This document shows positions 8,112 through 17,463 of a stretch of 53,777 bases of DNA, one piece after another. How positions within the stretch are numbered: position 1 is the stretch's first letter; each line of letters starts with the position of its first letter. Origin of the DNA: Falsiroseomonas sp. (lineage in GTDB: Bacteria; Pseudomonadota; Alphaproteobacteria; Acetobacterales; Acetobacteraceae); contig NZ_JAUYTS010000155.1 of the NCBI RefSeq assembly GCF_030695085.1, positions 1-53,777 on the forward strand, in the 5' to 3' direction. Both the position numbers and the translations under genes were made by a program. The notes below the pieces were generated by a model, which was not told where the DNA came from, did not search any database, and worked only from the letters and a program-made list of their open reading frames with translations.

Positions 8112-9160
8112 GCGAAGCCGGTGTCGATGTCCAGTCCGTGAGCTTCGGCTACGGCGCCACGCGTGTGCTGGAGGATGTCTCCCTCACGGTGCGCAAGGGC
8201 GAATTCTTCGCCTTCCTTGGCCCCTCGGGCAGCGGCAAGACCACGCTGCTGCGCCTTATCGCGGGCTTCGGCCAGCCGGAGCGCGGCCGCATCATGATCG
8301 GCGGCCGCGACGCCACGCGGCTGGCACCGTGGGACCGCAATGTGGGCCTGGTGTTCCAGAGCTATGCGTTGTGGCCGCACATGACCGTGGGCGAGAACGT
8401 CGCCTTCGGCCTGGAGCAGCGCCGTGTCGGCCGCGCCGAGCGTGACCGCCGGGTCCGCGCCGCGCTTGACCTCGTGGGCCTCGCGCAGTTCATCGATCGT
8501 CGTCCGGCGCAGCTTTCCGGTGGGCAGCAGCAGCGCGTCGCCATTGCCCGCACGCTGGCCATCGAGCCCGATGTGCTTCTGCTGGATGAACCTCTCTCCA
8601 ACCTCGATGCCGGGCTGCGGGCCGGGGTGCGGGCGGAGTTGGTGGAGTTGCAGCGCCGGCTTGGCCTCACCACCATCCTCGTCACACACGACCAGGAAGA
8701 GGCCAACGCCGCGGCAGACCGCATGGCCGTGCTGCATGAGGGCCGGGTCCTGCAAGTCGGCGCGCCCACGGAGCTCTACGACCACCCGGTGAACCGCTTC
8801 GTGGCCGGCTTCCTGGGCACCGCCAACATGCTGGAAGGCGCCCTGGACGCGGAGGGTTTCCACACCGGAGGCCTTCTTCTGCCGATGCCCAGCGGCATCG
8901 CCGAGACCGGCCCGCCAGGCCGCGCCACGCTGGCGCTGCGCCCGCAGGCCATTACCCTGCTGCGCGAGGGTGGCGCCCTGCAGGCGCGCGTGCTGCGCGC
9001 CGAGTTCCTGGGCGGCCATGTCCGCTACACGCTGGAGGCGGGCGAAGGGCTCCGCCTGGTGGCGGAGGAGCCGCATCTGCGCGGCCTCGCCCCGCTTTCT
9101 GCCGGGTCTGCCATCGGCCTTGCTCTCGACCCCGCCCAGGCCACACTTCTTCGTCAATGA
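8108..9160 (+). CDS. ABC transporter ATPase (FbpC/PotA-like, with TOBE domain)
   Basis: This 350-aa cytoplasmic ATPase powers the adjacent permease. All motifs are intact: Walker [10 protein letters not shown] (residues 38-46), Q-loop [11 protein letters not shown], signature LSGGQ (136-140), Walker B VLLLDEP (from 156) and switch histidine in VTHDQEEA (His194). The last 110 residues form a TOBE-like regulatory region ([14 protein letters not shown]), seen in importers of the iron, spermidine and maltose type. ATG 8108 overlaps the permease stop. The next binding-protein gene begins 20 bp downstream. Confidence 0.93.
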   Translation: MSEAGVDVQSVSFGYGATRVLEDVSLTVRKGEFFAFLGPSGSGKTTLLRLIAGFGQPERGRIMIGGRDATRLAPWDRNVGLVFQSYALWPHMTVGENVAFGLEQRRVGRAERDRRVRAALDLVGLAQFIDRRPAQLSGGQQQRVAIARTLAIEPDVLLLDEPLSNLDAGLRAGVRAELVELQRRLGLTTILVTHDQEEANAAADRMAVLHEGRVLQVGAPTELYDHPVNRFVAGFLGTANMLEGALDAEGFHTGGLLLPMPSGIAETGPPGRATLALRPQAITLLREGGALQARVLRAEFLGGHVRYTLEAGEGLRLVAEEPHLRGLAPLSAGSAIGLALDPAQATLLRQ

Positions 9161-9180
9161 TCGACCGGAGGAACGCCATC

Positions 9181-10212
9181 ATGACCCGCCATCTGCTTCC
9201 CGCCATGACGCTCGGCACGCTCGGGCTGTTGGCTGCCCCACCAGCGGCGGCCCAAGGATCCCTGAACCTTTACTGCTCGGTGCAGATCGAGTGGTGCCAG
9301 GCCATCGCCACGAATTTCCAGCGCGACACGGGCATCCGCGTCAGCATGACCCAGCGCGGCAGCGGCGAGACGCTGGCCGCCATCCGGGCCGAAGGCCAGA
9401 ACCCGCGCGGCGATGTCTGGTTCGGTGGCACCGGTGACCCGCACCTCGCCGCCAGCGAGGAGAACCTGACGCAGGCTTTCGAGAGCGCCAACAACGCGCA
9501 GCTCCAGCCCTGGGCGCTGACGCAGTGGCGCCAATCCAACCAGCGCGCGATCGGCGTCTACGCGGGGGCCATCGGCTTCGGCTACAACACAGAATTGCTG
9601 GCGCGCAAGAACATCGCGCCGCCCGCCTGCTGGGCGGATCTGCTGGACCCGCGCTTCCGCGGCGAAATCCAGGTGGCGAATCCGAATTCCTCCGGCACCG
9701 CCTATGTCATCATCGCCACCCTTGTGCAGATCATGGGCGAAGACCCGGCTTTCGAGTTCCTTCGCCGGATGCATCCGAACGTCAACAGCTACGCCCGCAG
9801 CGGCACCGGTCCGATCAAGGCCGTGGCACGCGGCGAGACCGGCGTCTCGCTCTCCTTCGTGCATGACGCGGTAACCGAGCGGAATGCGGGCTTCCCGGTG
9901 TCCTACGCCACCCCCTGCGAGGGCACGGGCTTCGAGATCGGTTCCATGTCCATCATCCGCGGGGCGCGCAACCTGACCCAGGCGCGGCGCTTCTACGACT
10001 GGGCGCTGACCGCGCCGGCGCAACGGCTGGGCTTCGAGGCTGGCGGGCAGTTGCAGACCCCCTCCAACCGCGAGGCACCCCTGCCACCGAATGCGCCCGA
10101 CCTCTCGCAGATCCGGCTGATCGAATATGACTTCGCCAAGTATGGTCGCGCGGCCGAGCGCCGGCGCCTGATCGAGCGTTGGGACCGCGAGGTCGGCGCC
10201 CTGCCCCGCTGA
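9181..10212 (+). CDS. ABC transporter substrate-binding protein, tandem paralog 1
   Basis: This 343-aa periplasmic binding protein has a Sec signal peptide (cleavage after PPAAA). The mature start LNLYCSVQIEWCQ has a Cys-x6-Cys pair (Cys32, Cys39). More cysteines occur in PPACWADLL and TPCEGTGFE, so two disulfides are possible. Other family features are GETLAAIRAEGQNPRGDVWF, NPNSSGTAY and a C-terminal RRRLIERWDREVGALPR. It belongs to the same broad iron/phosphonate binding class as the protein at 4999, but is much closer to the two genes that follow. ATG 9181 is chosen for CGGAGGAAC upstream; an ATG at 9157 overlaps the ATPase gene. Confidence 0.88.
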   Translation: MTRHLLPAMTLGTLGLLAAPPAAAQGSLNLYCSVQIEWCQAIATNFQRDTGIRVSMTQRGSGETLAAIRAEGQNPRGDVWFGGTGDPHLAASEENLTQAFESANNAQLQPWALTQWRQSNQRAIGVYAGAIGFGYNTELLARKNIAPPACWADLLDPRFRGEIQVANPNSSGTAYVIIATLVQIMGEDPAFEFLRRMHPNVNSYARSGTGPIKAVARGETGVSLSFVHDAVTERNAGFPVSYATPCEGTGFEIGSMSIIRGARNLTQARRFYDWALTAPAQRLGFEAGGQLQTPSNREAPLPPNAPDLSQIRLIEYDFAKYGRAAERRRLIERWDREVGALPR

Positions 10213-10277
10213 ATTGCCCTGGGCGGCGCCACACTGCGCGCCGCCCACCCCCTTTCCTGCTGCAAGGAGCATTGCCG

Positions 10278-11300
10278 ATGACACCTAAAACCCTCGCGGC
10301 CGCCGCCGCGATAAGCCTCGCCCTTGCGACACCCGCGGCGGCGCAGGGCACGGTGAACATGCTCTGCGCCCCGGCCGCGGATTGGTGCGAGGCGATTGCC
10401 GCGGGCTTCCAGCGCGAGACCGGAATCCGGGTCGCCATGGCGCGCAAATCCGCCGGCGAGATCCTGGCGCAGATCCGCGCCGAGGCGCAGAACCCGCGAA
10501 CCGACATCTGGTTCGGCGCCTCGGCCGAGACGCATATCAGCGCCGCCGAGGCGAATCTGCTGCAACCCTACACCTCGCCCAACATGGCAGGCCTGCATGA
10601 TTGGGCGGTGCGCGTGCACGCCATGGCGGGTGAGCGGTGTGTCGGCGTGTCTTCCGGCGCCATCGGCCTGGCCTGGAACCGCGAGCTGATGACGCGCAAG
10701 AACCTGCCGCTGCCGCGCAGCTGGGCCGACATGCTCAACCCCGCCTATCGCGGCGAGGTGCAGCTTCCCAACCCCAATTCCTCGGGCACCGCCTACACCA
10801 TCATCGCCGGGCTGGTGCAGCTCTGGGATGAGGATCGTGCTTTTGCCTATCTGCGACAGCTGCATCCGAACGTGAATGCCTACACGCGTTCGGGTGCTGC
10901 GCCGATGCAGGCTGTGTCGCGCGGCGAGACAGCGCTGGCGGTGAGCTTCAACATGGAGGTCACCTCCATGCAGCAGGCCGGCTTCCCCATCGACTTCGTC
11001 TTCCCCACGGAGGGCACGAGCTACGAGGTGGCCTGCATGTCGATCATCCGCGGCGCCCGCAACCTGGCCCAGGCGCGGCGCTTCTATGACTGGTATCTGA
11101 CGCCGGCGGCGATGGATATCGGCCCGCGGGTCAACCAGTTCCACACACCCGCGCATCGCGAAGCGGCACCGGATGCACGGATCGCCGATCTGACCAAGGT
11201 CAACCTGATCAACTACGATTTCGCCGCCTTCGGCAACGCCAGCACGCGCCGTCGACTCCTCGAACGATGGGACCGTGAGATTGGGTCGCTGCCGCGATGA
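10278..11300 (+). CDS. ABC transporter substrate-binding protein, tandem paralog 2
   Basis: This 340-aa paralog of its two neighbours has signal peptide ALATPAAAQ and mature start VNMLCAPAADWCE with the same Cys-x6-Cys (Cys30, Cys37). It has lost the two other cysteines conserved in its neighbours: PRSWADML replaces PACWADLL, and PTEGTSYEV replaces PCEGTGFEI. It shares NPNSSGTAYTIIAGLVQL and ends in RRRLLERWDREIGSLPR. The start ATG 10278 is preceded by AAGGAG; longer in-frame starts lie in the previous gene. The missing cysteines and divergent pocket loops suggest a shifted ligand preference (inference). Confidence 0.87.
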   Translation: MTPKTLAAAAAISLALATPAAAQGTVNMLCAPAADWCEAIAAGFQRETGIRVAMARKSAGEILAQIRAEAQNPRTDIWFGASAETHISAAEANLLQPYTSPNMAGLHDWAVRVHAMAGERCVGVSSGAIGLAWNRELMTRKNLPLPRSWADMLNPAYRGEVQLPNPNSSGTAYTIIAGLVQLWDEDRAFAYLRQLHPNVNAYTRSGAAPMQAVSRGETALAVSFNMEVTSMQQAGFPIDFVFPTEGTSYEVACMSIIRGARNLAQARRFYDWYLTPAAMDIGPRVNQFHTPAHREAAPDARIADLTKVNLINYDFAAFGNASTRRRLLERWDREIGSLPR

Positions 11301-12313
11301 GGACGATCATCGGTGCCGGCCTGCTGGCGGTGCTTCCGGGCACAGCCTTCGCGCAGGGCCAATTGAACCTTTATTGCTCAGCCACCATCGAATGGTGCCA
11401 GCCCATCGCGCGCGGCTTCGAGCGCGAGACCGGCATCCGCGTGACGCTGACCCAGCGTTCGACCGGCGAGATGCTGGCCGCGATCCGCAGCGAGGCGCGC
11501 AACCCCCGCGGCGATATCTGGTGGGGCGGCACGGGCGACCCGCATGTCGCAGCCGGAGAGGATGGCCTTACCCAACCCTTCGAAAGCCCGCGCATCGCCG
11601 AGTTGCATGAGTGGGCGCAGGCGCAATGGCGCCAGACCCAGGGGCGCACCGTGGGTGTCTATGCGTCCGTGCTCGGCTTCGGCTTCAACACGGAACTCCT
11701 CGCGCGCCGAAACCTGCCGGCCCCGGCCTGCTGGGCGGATCTGCTGGATCCCGCCTATCGGGGCGAGATCCAGATGGCGAACCCGAATTCCTCCGGCACC
11801 GCCTACATCGTCATCGCGACACTGGTGCAGATGATGGGCGAGGATCCGGCCTTCGATTACCTCAAGCGCCTGCACGGCAGCATCAACGCCTATCCGCGCA
11901 GCGGCACCGCACCGATCACGGCGGTGGCGCGTGGCGAGACGGCGGTCTCGATCTCCTTCGTGCACAACGCCGCCGAGGAACGCGCGGCGGGCTTCCCGGT
12001 GGGCCATGCCGTGCCGTGCGAGGGCACGGGATATGAGATCGGCTCCATGTCCATCCTGCGCGGCGCACGCAACCTGCCGGCCGCCCAGCGCTTCTACGAT
12101 TGGGCGTTGAGCGCACCCGCGCAGCTCGTCGCCAGCCAGGAGGCGCGCAAGCTGCAGACGATGGCCAATCGCGGCGTGCCGCTGACCGATGGCGCGCCAA
12201 ACATGGCGACGGCGCGCATCATTGACTACGACAACGCCCGCTTCGGTGCCTCCGCCGAGCGACGCCGCCTGCTGTCACGCTGGGACCGGGAGGTCGGCGC
12301 CTTGCCGCGCTGA
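11297..12313 (+). CDS. ABC transporter substrate-binding protein, tandem paralog 3
   Basis: This 338-aa binding protein has a short signal peptide (VLPGTAFAQ) and mature start LNLYCSATIEWCQ (Cys27, Cys34). It is nearest to the paralog at 9181, sharing PACWADLLDPAYRGEIQ, VPCEGTGYEIGSMSI and RRRLLSRWDREVGALPR. All four cysteines are retained. Its ATG overlaps the stop of the preceding gene (ATGA), so expression is translationally coupled. It is followed after 10 bp by a permease gene and probably feeds that permease. Confidence 0.88.
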   Translation: MRTIIGAGLLAVLPGTAFAQGQLNLYCSATIEWCQPIARGFERETGIRVTLTQRSTGEMLAAIRSEARNPRGDIWWGGTGDPHVAAGEDGLTQPFESPRIAELHEWAQAQWRQTQGRTVGVYASVLGFGFNTELLARRNLPAPACWADLLDPAYRGEIQMANPNSSGTAYIVIATLVQMMGEDPAFDYLKRLHGSINAYPRSGTAPITAVARGETAVSISFVHNAAEERAAGFPVGHAVPCEGTGYEIGSMSILRGARNLPAAQRFYDWALSAPAQLVASQEARKLQTMANRGVPLTDGAPNMATARIIDYDNARFGASAERRRLLSRWDREVGALPR

Positions 12314-12323
12314 GTAACGCGTC

Positions 12324-14525
12324 ATGTTCTTCGGCACCTCTTTCTTCTTCTGGCTAATCGCCGCACTCGGCACGCTGCTGTTGCCTTGGCACATGCAGCA
12401 GGATGGTCTGACCCTCCCCGGGCTCATGGCGTTCGGCCGGGAGGAGGCGGAGGCGTCGTCCGCGCTGTGGCAGGCAATCGCCTTCGGCCGGTTCTGGTTC
12501 TGGCCGGTGATTGCGGGCCTCGCACTCGCCCTGCCGGGCGCATTGCCCGGCATGGCCCGCGCCAGGCGCGCCGATTTCCTGCTCTGGGGCGGCGGCCTCG
12601 CCCTGGTGGCGATCATCGTCCAGGGCCTCGCCATCGGCATCCAGGGCTGGTCCTGGCCAGGCCTGAACGCGCTGTTCGGCGAGCTTGAGGACCGCCAGTT
12701 CGGCATCGGCCTCGGCGGGTCGCTGGCTGCGGTGGGTAGCCTGATCCTGCTGACCGATGGGCTGGCGCTGCGAGGCTACTTCAAGGGCGATCGCTTCGTC
12801 TCCGGGTCTGTCGGCGTGCTGGTGGCTTCCATCATCCTGTTCACCGCCTGGCCTGTCGGCACGGTGCTGAGCGAGATGTTCACCCCGCGCGGCGACCTGG
12901 GCGTGGCGGCCGCGATGGCGGACCGGCTGTTCGACCGCAAGATCTGGGGCCTGGGCTGCGTCACCAGCCCGGTGAATTGCGGCGTGTTCTGGAACACGCT
13001 GCTGCTGGCCACCTCGACCGCCACCGCGGCCACGATGCTCGGCCTTTGCTTCGCCCTGATCGTCACGCGCAGCCAGTTTCCCGCCAAGCGCGCGCTGCGG
13101 ATGCTGACGGTCCTGCCGATCATCACGCCGCCTTTCGTCATCGGCCTCGGCCTGATCCTGATCTTTGGGCGATCAGGCGTGGTGAACCAGCTGGTGGAGG
13201 CGATGTTCGGCGTCGAGCTCGGACGCTGGATCTATGGCTTCAACGGCGTGTGGCTGGCGCAGGTCTTCTCCTTCACCCCCACCGCCTTCCTGGTGCTGAT
13301 CGGCGTGGTGGAGGGCATCTCGCCCGCCATGGAGGAAGCCTCGCAGACGCTGCGCGCGAGCAAGATGCGCACCTTCCGCGCCGTCTCGCTGCCGCTGATG
13401 CTGCCGGGCATCGCCAATGCCTGGCTTGTGGTGTTCGTCGAGAGCCTGGCGGATTTCGGCAATCCCATCGTGCTTGGCGGGTCCTTCGGCGTGCTCTCCA
13501 CCGAGATCTTCTTCGCCGTGGTCGGCGCGCAGCAGGATTTCGGGCGCGCGGCGGTGCTGGCGGCGATCATGCTTGTCGTCGCACTCAGCGCCTTCGTCAT
13601 CCAGCGCGTCATCGTCGGCAAGCGATCCTATGTCTCGATGACGGGCAAGGGCGATGTCGGCCTGCCCACGCCCCTGCCCGGCCCGGTGCGCACCGTGGCC
13701 TATCTGGTGGCGCTGCCCTGGGCGGTGCTGACCATCATCGTCTACACGATGGCCCTGGCCGGCGCCTTCGTGCGCGTCTGGGGCCGCGACTGGACCCCGA
13801 CGCTGATCCACTTCCAACGCGCCTTCGCGCTGGAATGGTCGCCCTCGGGCGACATCATCTTCTCGGGCGGCGCGTGGCATTCGCTGGTCACCACCGTGCA
13901 ACTGGCCGCCATTGCCGCGCCCATCACCGCGAGCCTCGGCCTGCTCGCGGCCTGGGTGCTGACCCGTCAGCGCTTCGCGGGGCGTACGGCGCTGGAATTC
14001 GCGCTGATGCTGACCTTCGCCGTGCCCGGCACGGTGATTGGTGTGGCCTATATCCTCACCTTCAACCTGCCGCCGCTCGAGATCACGGGCACGGCCGTGA
14101 TCCTCATCGCCTGCTTCGTCTTCCGCAACCTGCCTGTTGGCGTCCGGTCCGGTGTCGCGGCAATGAGCCAGCTCGACAAGTCGCTGGACGAGGCGGCGAT
14201 CACGCTGCGCGCCTCGACCTTCCGCACGCTCACCACCGTGGTGCTGCCACTGCTGAAGCCCGCCATCGTCACAGCGCTGGTCTATTCCTTCGTCCGCGCG
14301 ATGACGACGGTCTCGGCCGTGATCTTCCTGGTCTCGGCGGAGTATGAAATGGCGACAGTCTTCATCATCAACCGCGTGATCAACGGCGATTACGGCCTGG
14401 CCATCGCCTATTGCGCGGTGCTGATCGTGCTGATGATGGCGGTGATCGGGCTTATCAACCTGGTCGTCGGCCGCCGCCAGCTCGGCCGCCGCAGCGCCGC
14501 CGCCCCTACCGGAGCCATCGCATGA
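12324..14525 (+). CDS. Large fused ABC transporter permease (733 aa)
   Basis: This inner-membrane permease has two transmembrane-domain halves, each with an EAA loop: SPAMEEASQTLRASKMRTFR and SLDEAAITLRASTFRTLTTV. An N-terminal extension of about 200 residues adds four or five membrane segments before the first permease half, making it some 150 aa longer than the permease at 6369. Such long versions occur among iron-type importers of proteobacteria. It follows three binding-protein genes and overlaps its ATPase gene by 4 bp. The start ATG 12324 has only a weak GAG upstream; coupling to the preceding stop 10 bp away may compensate. Confidence 0.88.
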   Translation: MFFGTSFFFWLIAALGTLLLPWHMQQDGLTLPGLMAFGREEAEASSALWQAIAFGRFWFWPVIAGLALALPGALPGMARARRADFLLWGGGLALVAIIVQGLAIGIQGWSWPGLNALFGELEDRQFGIGLGGSLAAVGSLILLTDGLALRGYFKGDRFVSGSVGVLVASIILFTAWPVGTVLSEMFTPRGDLGVAAAMADRLFDRKIWGLGCVTSPVNCGVFWNTLLLATSTATAATMLGLCFALIVTRSQFPAKRALRMLTVLPIITPPFVIGLGLILIFGRSGVVNQLVEAMFGVELGRWIYGFNGVWLAQVFSFTPTAFLVLIGVVEGISPAMEEASQTLRASKMRTFRAVSLPLMLPGIANAWLVVFVESLADFGNPIVLGGSFGVLSTEIFFAVVGAQQDFGRAAVLAAIMLVVALSAFVIQRVIVGKRSYVSMTGKGDVGLPTPLPGPVRTVAYLVALPWAVLTIIVYTMALAGAFVRVWGRDWTPTLIHFQRAFALEWSPSGDIIFSGGAWHSLVTTVQLAAIAAPITASLGLLAAWVLTRQRFAGRTALEFALMLTFAVPGTVIGVAYILTFNLPPLEITGTAVILIACFVFRNLPVGVRSGVAAMSQLDKSLDEAAITLRASTFRTLTTVVLPLLKPAIVTALVYSFVRAMTTVSAVIFLVSAEYEMATVFIINRVINGDYGLAIAYCAVLIVLMMAVIGLINLVVGRRQLGRRSAAAPTGAIA

Positions 14526-15589
14526 CGCTTGCCCTCAAGACCACCGGCGCCGAGGTTCGGCTCTCCCAGCTGGGCAAGCGCTATGGCCAGGTGCGGGCGG
14601 TCAAGCCGCTGGATCTGGTGATCGAGGGCGGCACGCTGGTCACGCTGCTCGGCCCCTCAGGCTGCGGCAAGACCACGCTGCTGCGCATGATCGCCGGGCT
14701 GGAACAGGCGAGCGAGGGCAGCATCTCGATCGGCGGGCGCGACGTGACGCTGCTCTCGGCCGGTGAACGCAACGTCTCCATGGTGTTCCAGAGCTACGCG
14801 TTGTTTCCGCATATGAGCGTGCTGGACAACGTCGCCTATGGCTTGATTTCCTCGGGTTTCAAAAAGCGCGACGCGCATGCGAAGGCGGAGTTGGCGCTGG
14901 AGACGGTGGGGCTGAAGGGCTTCGGGTCGCGCCTGCCTTCGGAGATGTCAGGCGGGCAGCAGCAGCGCGTGGCCGTGGCCCGCGCGCTGGTGCTCGAGCC
15001 GGATGTGCTGCTGTTCGATGAGCCATTGTCGAACCTCGATGCCCGGCTTCGGCGTTCGATGCGCGAGGAGATCCGCGCACTGCAACAGCGGCTTGGCCTC
15101 ACGGTTGTCTATGTCACGCACGACCAGTCTGAGGCACTTGCCGTCTCCGACAAGATCGTGGTGATGCGCAACGCCGGCATCGCCCAGGCGGGCACGCCTG
15201 AAGAACTCTACATGGAGCCCGACAACGTCTTCGTCGCGACCTTCATGGGAGAGGCGAACCATGTGCGCGCCGAAGTCGAACTGGTCCAGGATGGCGTGGC
15301 GCGGGTCACGCTGGAAGGACTGAGTCTGGATCTGCCATCGCGCGGCCTGCCGCCCGGCCCTGTTGACCTTGTTATCCGCCCGGAGGCAATTCGCGTGCGA
15401 CCCTCAGGCGAGGGGCTGCGCGCCACCGTCGCGCGCGCCACCTACATGGGAGCGCACAGCGAATACCTGTTCGCCACGGGCGTGGGCGAGCTGTTCGCCA
15501 TTTCCCCCGACCGTCTTTCTCGCCTGATGGTTGGCCAGTCGGTGGGGATAGGCCTCGATCCGGAAGGGGTGGTGCTGGTCAGGCCCTGA
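14522..15589 (+). CDS. ABC transporter ATPase (FbpC/PotA-like), second system
   Basis: This 355-aa ATPase partners the 733-aa permease. Motifs are Walker A GPSGCGKT (residues 44-51), Q-loop VFQSYALFPHM, signature MSGGQ (142-146), Walker B VLLFDEP (from 162) and switch His200 in VTHDQSEA. The C-terminal third is a TOBE-like region with VDLVIRPEAIRV. Its start ATG overlaps the permease stop; upstream in-frame starts fall within the permease gene. It is the last gene of the import cluster. A small hairpin spans its stop codon. Confidence 0.93.
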   Translation: MTLALKTTGAEVRLSQLGKRYGQVRAVKPLDLVIEGGTLVTLLGPSGCGKTTLLRMIAGLEQASEGSISIGGRDVTLLSAGERNVSMVFQSYALFPHMSVLDNVAYGLISSGFKKRDAHAKAELALETVGLKGFGSRLPSEMSGGQQQRVAVARALVLEPDVLLFDEPLSNLDARLRRSMREEIRALQQRLGLTVVYVTHDQSEALAVSDKIVVMRNAGIAQAGTPEELYMEPDNVFVATFMGEANHVRAEVELVQDGVARVTLEGLSLDLPSRGLPPGPVDLVIRPEAIRVRPSGEGLRATVARATYMGAHSEYLFATGVGELFAISPDRLSRLMVGQSVGIGLDPEGVVLVRP

Positions 15590-15591
15590 CC
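15577..15591 (+). terminator. Hairpin across the stop codon of the last import gene
   Basis: GGTCAG-GCC-CTGACC forms 6-bp arms with a 3-nt loop and includes the TGA stop (15587-15589). No T-run follows. It could mark the operon end, but the evidence is only positional. Confidence 0.3.
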
Positions 15592-15930
15592 CACCCGACC
15601 GAACATCCGCGCCCCGCCCGCGAGCCACGGCGGAGCTGGTGATCGTGCTGCGATGGCAGCTCCGGCCAGGCTCCGCCGCCCTCGCCAGACGGCCTCCCGC
15701 ATGAGGCGCAGGGCCATGCCGCGTCCAGGCGCGCCGGCACCGTCCACCCGGAGCACCGCGCCCTGCCCGCCGGCGTGGACGAAGGACCCTGCGTGCCATG
15801 CTGTCCTGAAACGCCGCCCTGGTCGGCCTCGCCGGTGCTCTCCAGCCATCTCTCAGCCGCCTGCCACCTGGAACAGTCTCTGACCGGTTCCCTCCGGACG
15901 CGCCCAGGTCTATGCCTGGACACAAATCCA
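15592..15930. other. Intergenic region with no recognisable gene
   Basis: About 340 bp of GC-rich DNA separate the import cluster from the aldehyde dehydrogenase gene. Open frames here are short, Arg/Pro-rich and lack ribosome sites, as expected of random high-GC sequence. I see no clear promoter hexamers, although the dehydrogenase promoter should lie within it. Confidence 0.5.
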
Positions 15931-15943
15931 CGGAGGTGTCCGC

Positions 15944-17455
15944 ATGCCCGCCCACGCCCATCCCACGCCCGAGGCGCCGAGCGCCGATCCCTTCGCCCTG
16001 GCCAAGGCCATGTCCGGGCTGCATTTCATCGGCGGGCGCTACGTGCCGGCCGGCTCGGGCAAGACCTTCGCCGTGGTCAACCCGGCCACTGGCCTGCAGG
16101 TGGCGGAAGCCGCGGAAGGCGACGCGGCGGATGTGGATGCCGCGGTGCAGGATGCGGCGAAGGCACAGAAGGCCTGGGCCAAGGTCCCGGCCCGCAAGCG
16201 CGGCGCCCTGGTGCATGCCTGTGCCGCCGCCATCCGCGCCCATGTGGATGAACTCGGCCTGCTGATCGCGCTGGAGACCGGCAAGGCGCTGCGGACCGAG
16301 TCCCGCGTCGAGGCCAATGTGGTGGCCGATGTCTTCGAATTCTTCGGCGGCCTCGGCGGTGAGCTGAAGGGCGAGAGCGTGCCCTTCGCCCCCGATGTGC
16401 TCTCCGTCACGGTGCGGGAGCCGCTGGGCGTGGTCGGCGCCATCATCCCCTGGAACGTGCCGATGCTGCTGATGGCGCTGAAGGTGGCGCCCGCCCTCGT
16501 GGCCGGCAACGCCGTGGTGGTGAAGTCGGCCGAGGAAGCGCCGCTGGCGGTGCTGCGGATCTGCGAGATCATGAACCGCATCCTGCCGCCGGGCGTGTTC
16601 AACATGGTCTCGGGCCAGGGCCCGGAATGCGGCGCGCCGCTGGTGGCGCATCCGCTGGTGAAGAAGGTGACCTTCACCGGATCCGTCGAGACCGGCAAGA
16701 TCGTCGCCAAGGCAGCGGCCGAGAAGCTGATTCCGGTGACGCTGGAACTCGGCGGCAAGTCGCCGATGATCGTGTTCGCGGATTGCAACTTCGACAAGAC
16801 CGTGGCCGGCGCCATCACCTCCATGCGCTTCACGCGCCAGGGCCAGTCCTGCACGGCGGCCAGCCGCATCTATGTGGAACGCCCGATCTTCGACCGCTTC
16901 GTCGCCGCCATGAAGGATGCGGTGGACAAGATGGTGATGGGCGACCCGCTGGATGAAAAGACCGACATCGGCACCATCATCAGCCAGGGCCAGTTCGAGA
17001 AGGTGCAGGCCTTCATCGAGGAAGGCACCAGGACACCGGGCGCCACCGCCCATGTCTGTTCCGCCATGCCGTCCGACCCCGCGCTGAAGAAGGGCCTGTT
17101 CATCCGCCCGGTGATCTTCACCGGCCTCGATGCCAGCAGCCGGCTGGTGCGGGAGGAGATCTTCGGCCCCGTCACCGTCATGCAGCCCTTCGACGATGCG
17201 GAGGCCGTGCTGGCCGAGGCCAATGACAGCGAATACGGCCTGGCCGCCTCGCTCTGGACCAACAACCTGAAGGTCGGCCTGGACCTGGCGCATCGGCTGG
17301 AGGCCGGGCTGGTGCAGATCAACCAGAACCTGGTGGTGCAGGCCAACCTGTCCTATGGCGGCGTGAAGTCCTCCGGCCTCGGCAAGGAAGCCTCCCTGGA
17401 ATCCATGCTGGAGCACTTCACCCACAAGAAGACCATCATGGTGAACATGGGGTGA
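15944..17455 (+). CDS. NAD(P)+-dependent aldehyde dehydrogenase
   Basis: This 503-aa ALDH-superfamily enzyme oxidises an aldehyde to the carboxylate in the cytoplasm. Catalytic residues are present: Asn171 in IIPWNVPML, Glu268 in TLELGGKSP, and nucleophile Cys303 in GQSCTAASR. The cofactor region around VVVKSAEEAPL and the FTGS loop are normal. EIFGPVTVMQPF and the C-terminal GGVKSSGLGKE complete the family pattern. Start ATG 15944 has GGAGGT at 15931-15936. The next gene starts 8 bp after the stop, so the two are co-transcribed. The substrate cannot be read; the sequence looks like a generic ALDH rather than betaine or methylmalonate semialdehyde type. Confidence 0.93.
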   Translation: MPAHAHPTPEAPSADPFALAKAMSGLHFIGGRYVPAGSGKTFAVVNPATGLQVAEAAEGDAADVDAAVQDAAKAQKAWAKVPARKRGALVHACAAAIRAHVDELGLLIALETGKALRTESRVEANVVADVFEFFGGLGGELKGESVPFAPDVLSVTVREPLGVVGAIIPWNVPMLLMALKVAPALVAGNAVVVKSAEEAPLAVLRICEIMNRILPPGVFNMVSGQGPECGAPLVAHPLVKKVTFTGSVETGKIVAKAAAEKLIPVTLELGGKSPMIVFADCNFDKTVAGAITSMRFTRQGQSCTAASRIYVERPIFDRFVAAMKDAVDKMVMGDPLDEKTDIGTIISQGQFEKVQAFIEEGTRTPGATAHVCSAMPSDPALKKGLFIRPVIFTGLDASSRLVREEIFGPVTVMQPFDDAEAVLAEANDSEYGLAASLWTNNLKVGLDLAHRLEAGLVQINQNLVVQANLSYGGVKSSGLGKEASLESMLEHFTHKKTIMVNMG

Positions 17456-17463
17456 GACAGCCC

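Noticed and set aside
15404..17425. 673-codon minus-strand frame opposite the aldehyde dehydrogenase
   Set aside because: Shadow frame; the dehydrogenase has catalytic residues and a good SD.
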